In this document: positions 62,950-64,000 of the stretch, piece by piece | Numbering within the stretch: position 1 is the first letter of the stretch | How the letters are laid out: each line of letters opens with the position of its first letter | Source of the DNA: Herbaspirillum sp. RTI4 | GTDB taxonomy: Bacteria > Pseudomonadota > Gammaproteobacteria > Burkholderiales > Burkholderiaceae_D | Assembly (NCBI RefSeq): GCF_034313965.1 | Contig: NZ_JAVIWQ010000002.1 | Span: 930,001-994,000, forward strand | Length of the DNA: 64,000 bases | Direction of reading: 5' to 3' | The notes under the pieces: model-generated | Databases searched by the model: none | Seen by the model: only the letters and a program-made list of their open reading frames with translations | Told to the model about the DNA's origin: nothing | Made by a program: the position numbers and the translations under genes

Positions 62950-64000
62950 ATGCGGCCGAATACTCTAAAAAAAATCGACGATACTCTAGGCCGAATTTTG
63001 CTTGTACTGTTAAGGCCGCTTGTATTTGTTATTGATGCGATCGGGAAAAAAAGAAGGATTACGAGCGCACCTGAAAAAATCTCGTTTCTTAAAATATTGG
63101 GAGGTGGCAGTCTGCTGATTGCCTATCCTGCGATACTTAGCATAAGGTGCCGTTATCCGCAGGCACGACTGGTTTTGATCTGCGCAAAAGAAGTAAAGGT
63201 GTACGCAGAATTAACTGACTTGTTCGATGAAATACTTGAAATCCAAACGGGGAGCGCGAGGCAGGTAGTGGTGTCTTCTGCAAAAGCATTATTGGGCTGT
63301 TTCGGAAGCGATATTTTCGTTAATTACGAACTTCACTCTAAGTTGAGCGCGATTTTCACTCTGCTTTCTTTTTCAAAAGAAAGATATGGCCTATATCAGG
63401 ACTGGAATCGGTGGCAAGAGCGCTACATCAATCATCCCGTATTTTATAATTCAGCGACACCTATTTATGTAGGGTATGAGCAAATAGCAAAAAAGATTGG
63501 TGCCGCGACTATCAATTGGACTGATGCCTGCGCACATTTCCAAACTTTTCTCGAATATCAAAATAATGCAGTTCATGAGGACATGGCTCGTGTCGGTGTT
63601 GCTGCTTATTGTTCGGATTTGTATAAAGAGCGCCAATTTTCAAATGCTGAATTTTCACAAATTATTCACCGGCATTTGCCTTCGAATCCGGTAACTGTCG
63701 TCTTGTTGGGTGGGAAAAACGATTGTAGTGATGCTGCTCAATTAAAACCTCTCATTGAGGCTTTCCGGGGCGATGTTGAAGTTTCTAACCTTACCGGACA
63801 AACATCTCTTCGCGATGTAGTCACCCAATTTCAGTCGATGACATTCTTGGTATCGATTGACTCTGGGCTGAATCATATAGCCCGCCTTCTTCAGTTGAGA
63901 ACAATTACTTATTGGGGTCCCAGTGATCCTGGCTTGCGCCTTAAAGGCTTGGACGCTCTACGTGATGTCGTTATGTATAAAAAATTATCCTGTGCTCCGT
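62950..64000 (+). CDS. GT9 heptosyltransferase-like glycosyltransferase (3' end beyond window)
   Basis: 350 codons before the edge. The N-terminal part has ISFLKILGGGSLLIAYPAIL and QARLVLICA, as in ADP-heptose:LPS transferases. The C-terminal part has VTVVLLGGKNDCSDAAQL, NLTGQTSLRDVV and the donor-site block VSIDSGLNHIARLLQLRTI leading into TYWGPSDP. Start at ATG 62950; GTG 62920 is in frame and follows GAAAGAG. It could add heptose or another sugar to LPS core or to the glycan of this locus. Confidence 0.83.
   Translation, partial: MRPNTLKKIDDTLGRILLVLLRPLVFVIDAIGKKRRITSAPEKISFLKILGGGSLLIAYPAILSIRCRYPQARLVLICAKEVKVYAELTDLFDEILEIQTGSARQVVVSSAKALLGCFGSDIFVNYELHSKLSAIFTLLSFSKERYGLYQDWNRWQERYINHPVFYNSATPIYVGYEQIAKKIGAATINWTDACAHFQTFLEYQNNAVHEDMARVGVAAYCSDLYKERQFSNAEFSQIIHRHLPSNPVTVVLLGGKNDCSDAAQLKPLIEAFRGDVEVSNLTGQTSLRDVVTQFQSMTFLVSIDSGLNHIARLLQLRTITYWGPSDPGLRLKGLDALRDVVMYKKLSCAP

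Noticed and set aside
1..64000. tRNA, rRNA, riboswitch, toxin-antitoxin or anti-phage genes
   Set aside because: Looked for and not seen. The accessory content is explained by glycan synthesis and mobile elements; small structured RNAs cannot be excluded without covariance-model searches.

Overview
The window looks like a betaproteobacterial chromosome, most likely from the Oxalobacteraceae (Herminiimonas, Janthinobacterium or Collimonas relatives). This is inferred from the protein sequences and from the gene neighbourhood thrB - DUF2782 - polA / yqgE - ruvX - pyrR - pyrB - pyrC'. No rRNA or tRNA gene was found to confirm it.

Region 1 (1-13.7 kb) is GC-rich conserved chromosome. It carries homoserine kinase, DNA polymerase I back to back with a LOG-family protein, a dienelactone hydrolase, and an overlapping operon yqgE-ruvX-pyrR-pyrB-(GIY-YIG)-pyrC'-plsC. 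apaH converges on plsC. The one accessory item is a 1-kb insertion between pyrB and pyrC', made of REP-like palindromes, 27-bp tandem repeats inside 191-bp macro-repeats, and a small GIY-YIG nuclease gene.

Region 2 (14.1-20.6 kb) is the damaged left edge of a surface-polysaccharide island. It has an orphan glucose-1-phosphate cytidylyltransferase (rfbF), a methyltransferase, and an insertion-sequence graveyard (IS21-like end, IS256 tail, old IS3). The old IS3 remnant holds a younger IS3-family element, and that element carries one identical IS30 copy in each of its two terminal inverted repeats.

Region 3 (20.6-26.5 kb, minus strand) is one compact operon: WbqC-like protein, GtrB-like glycosyltransferase, methyltransferase, PglD/NeuD-type acyltransferase, beta-propeller glycosidase-like protein, EamA-type small transporter, an internally deleted membrane-protein pseudogene, and a WecE-type sugar aminotransferase. 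It probably makes and attaches an acylated 4-amino-4,6-dideoxy sugar.

Region 4 (27.1-38.1 kb, plus strand) has a split transketolase, a sugar-dehydratase/epimerase fused to a GtrB-like glycosyltransferase, a truncated methyltransferase, GtrA, two related polytopic membrane proteins and a frameshifted OafA-type O-acetyltransferase.

Region 5 (38.4-50.9 kb) is the core of the polysaccharide locus: manC, rfbBACD (dTDP-L-rhamnose), wzm-wzt (ABC-transporter-dependent export), a 1046-residue methyltransferase-GT2-GT4 protein, an acyltransferase and another polyprenyl-phosphate glycosyltransferase. The chain is therefore probably assembled in the cytoplasm, capped and exported by Wzm/Wzt.

Region 6 (51.0-64.0 kb) holds two more GtrA-type flippases with large GT-C-like membrane proteins, an unusual GNAT / PIG-L deacetylase / SDR / GMC oxidoreductase block, a methyltransferase, an epimerase, and the start of a GT9 heptosyltransferase-like gene cut by the window edge. 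Regions 3, 4 and 6 look like side-branch modules (GtrB makes a polyprenyl-phosphate sugar, GtrA flips it, a GT-C protein transfers it) that decorate the main chain. Base composition becomes strongly AT-rich around 32-38 and 59-62 kb, as expected for horizontally acquired glycan genes.
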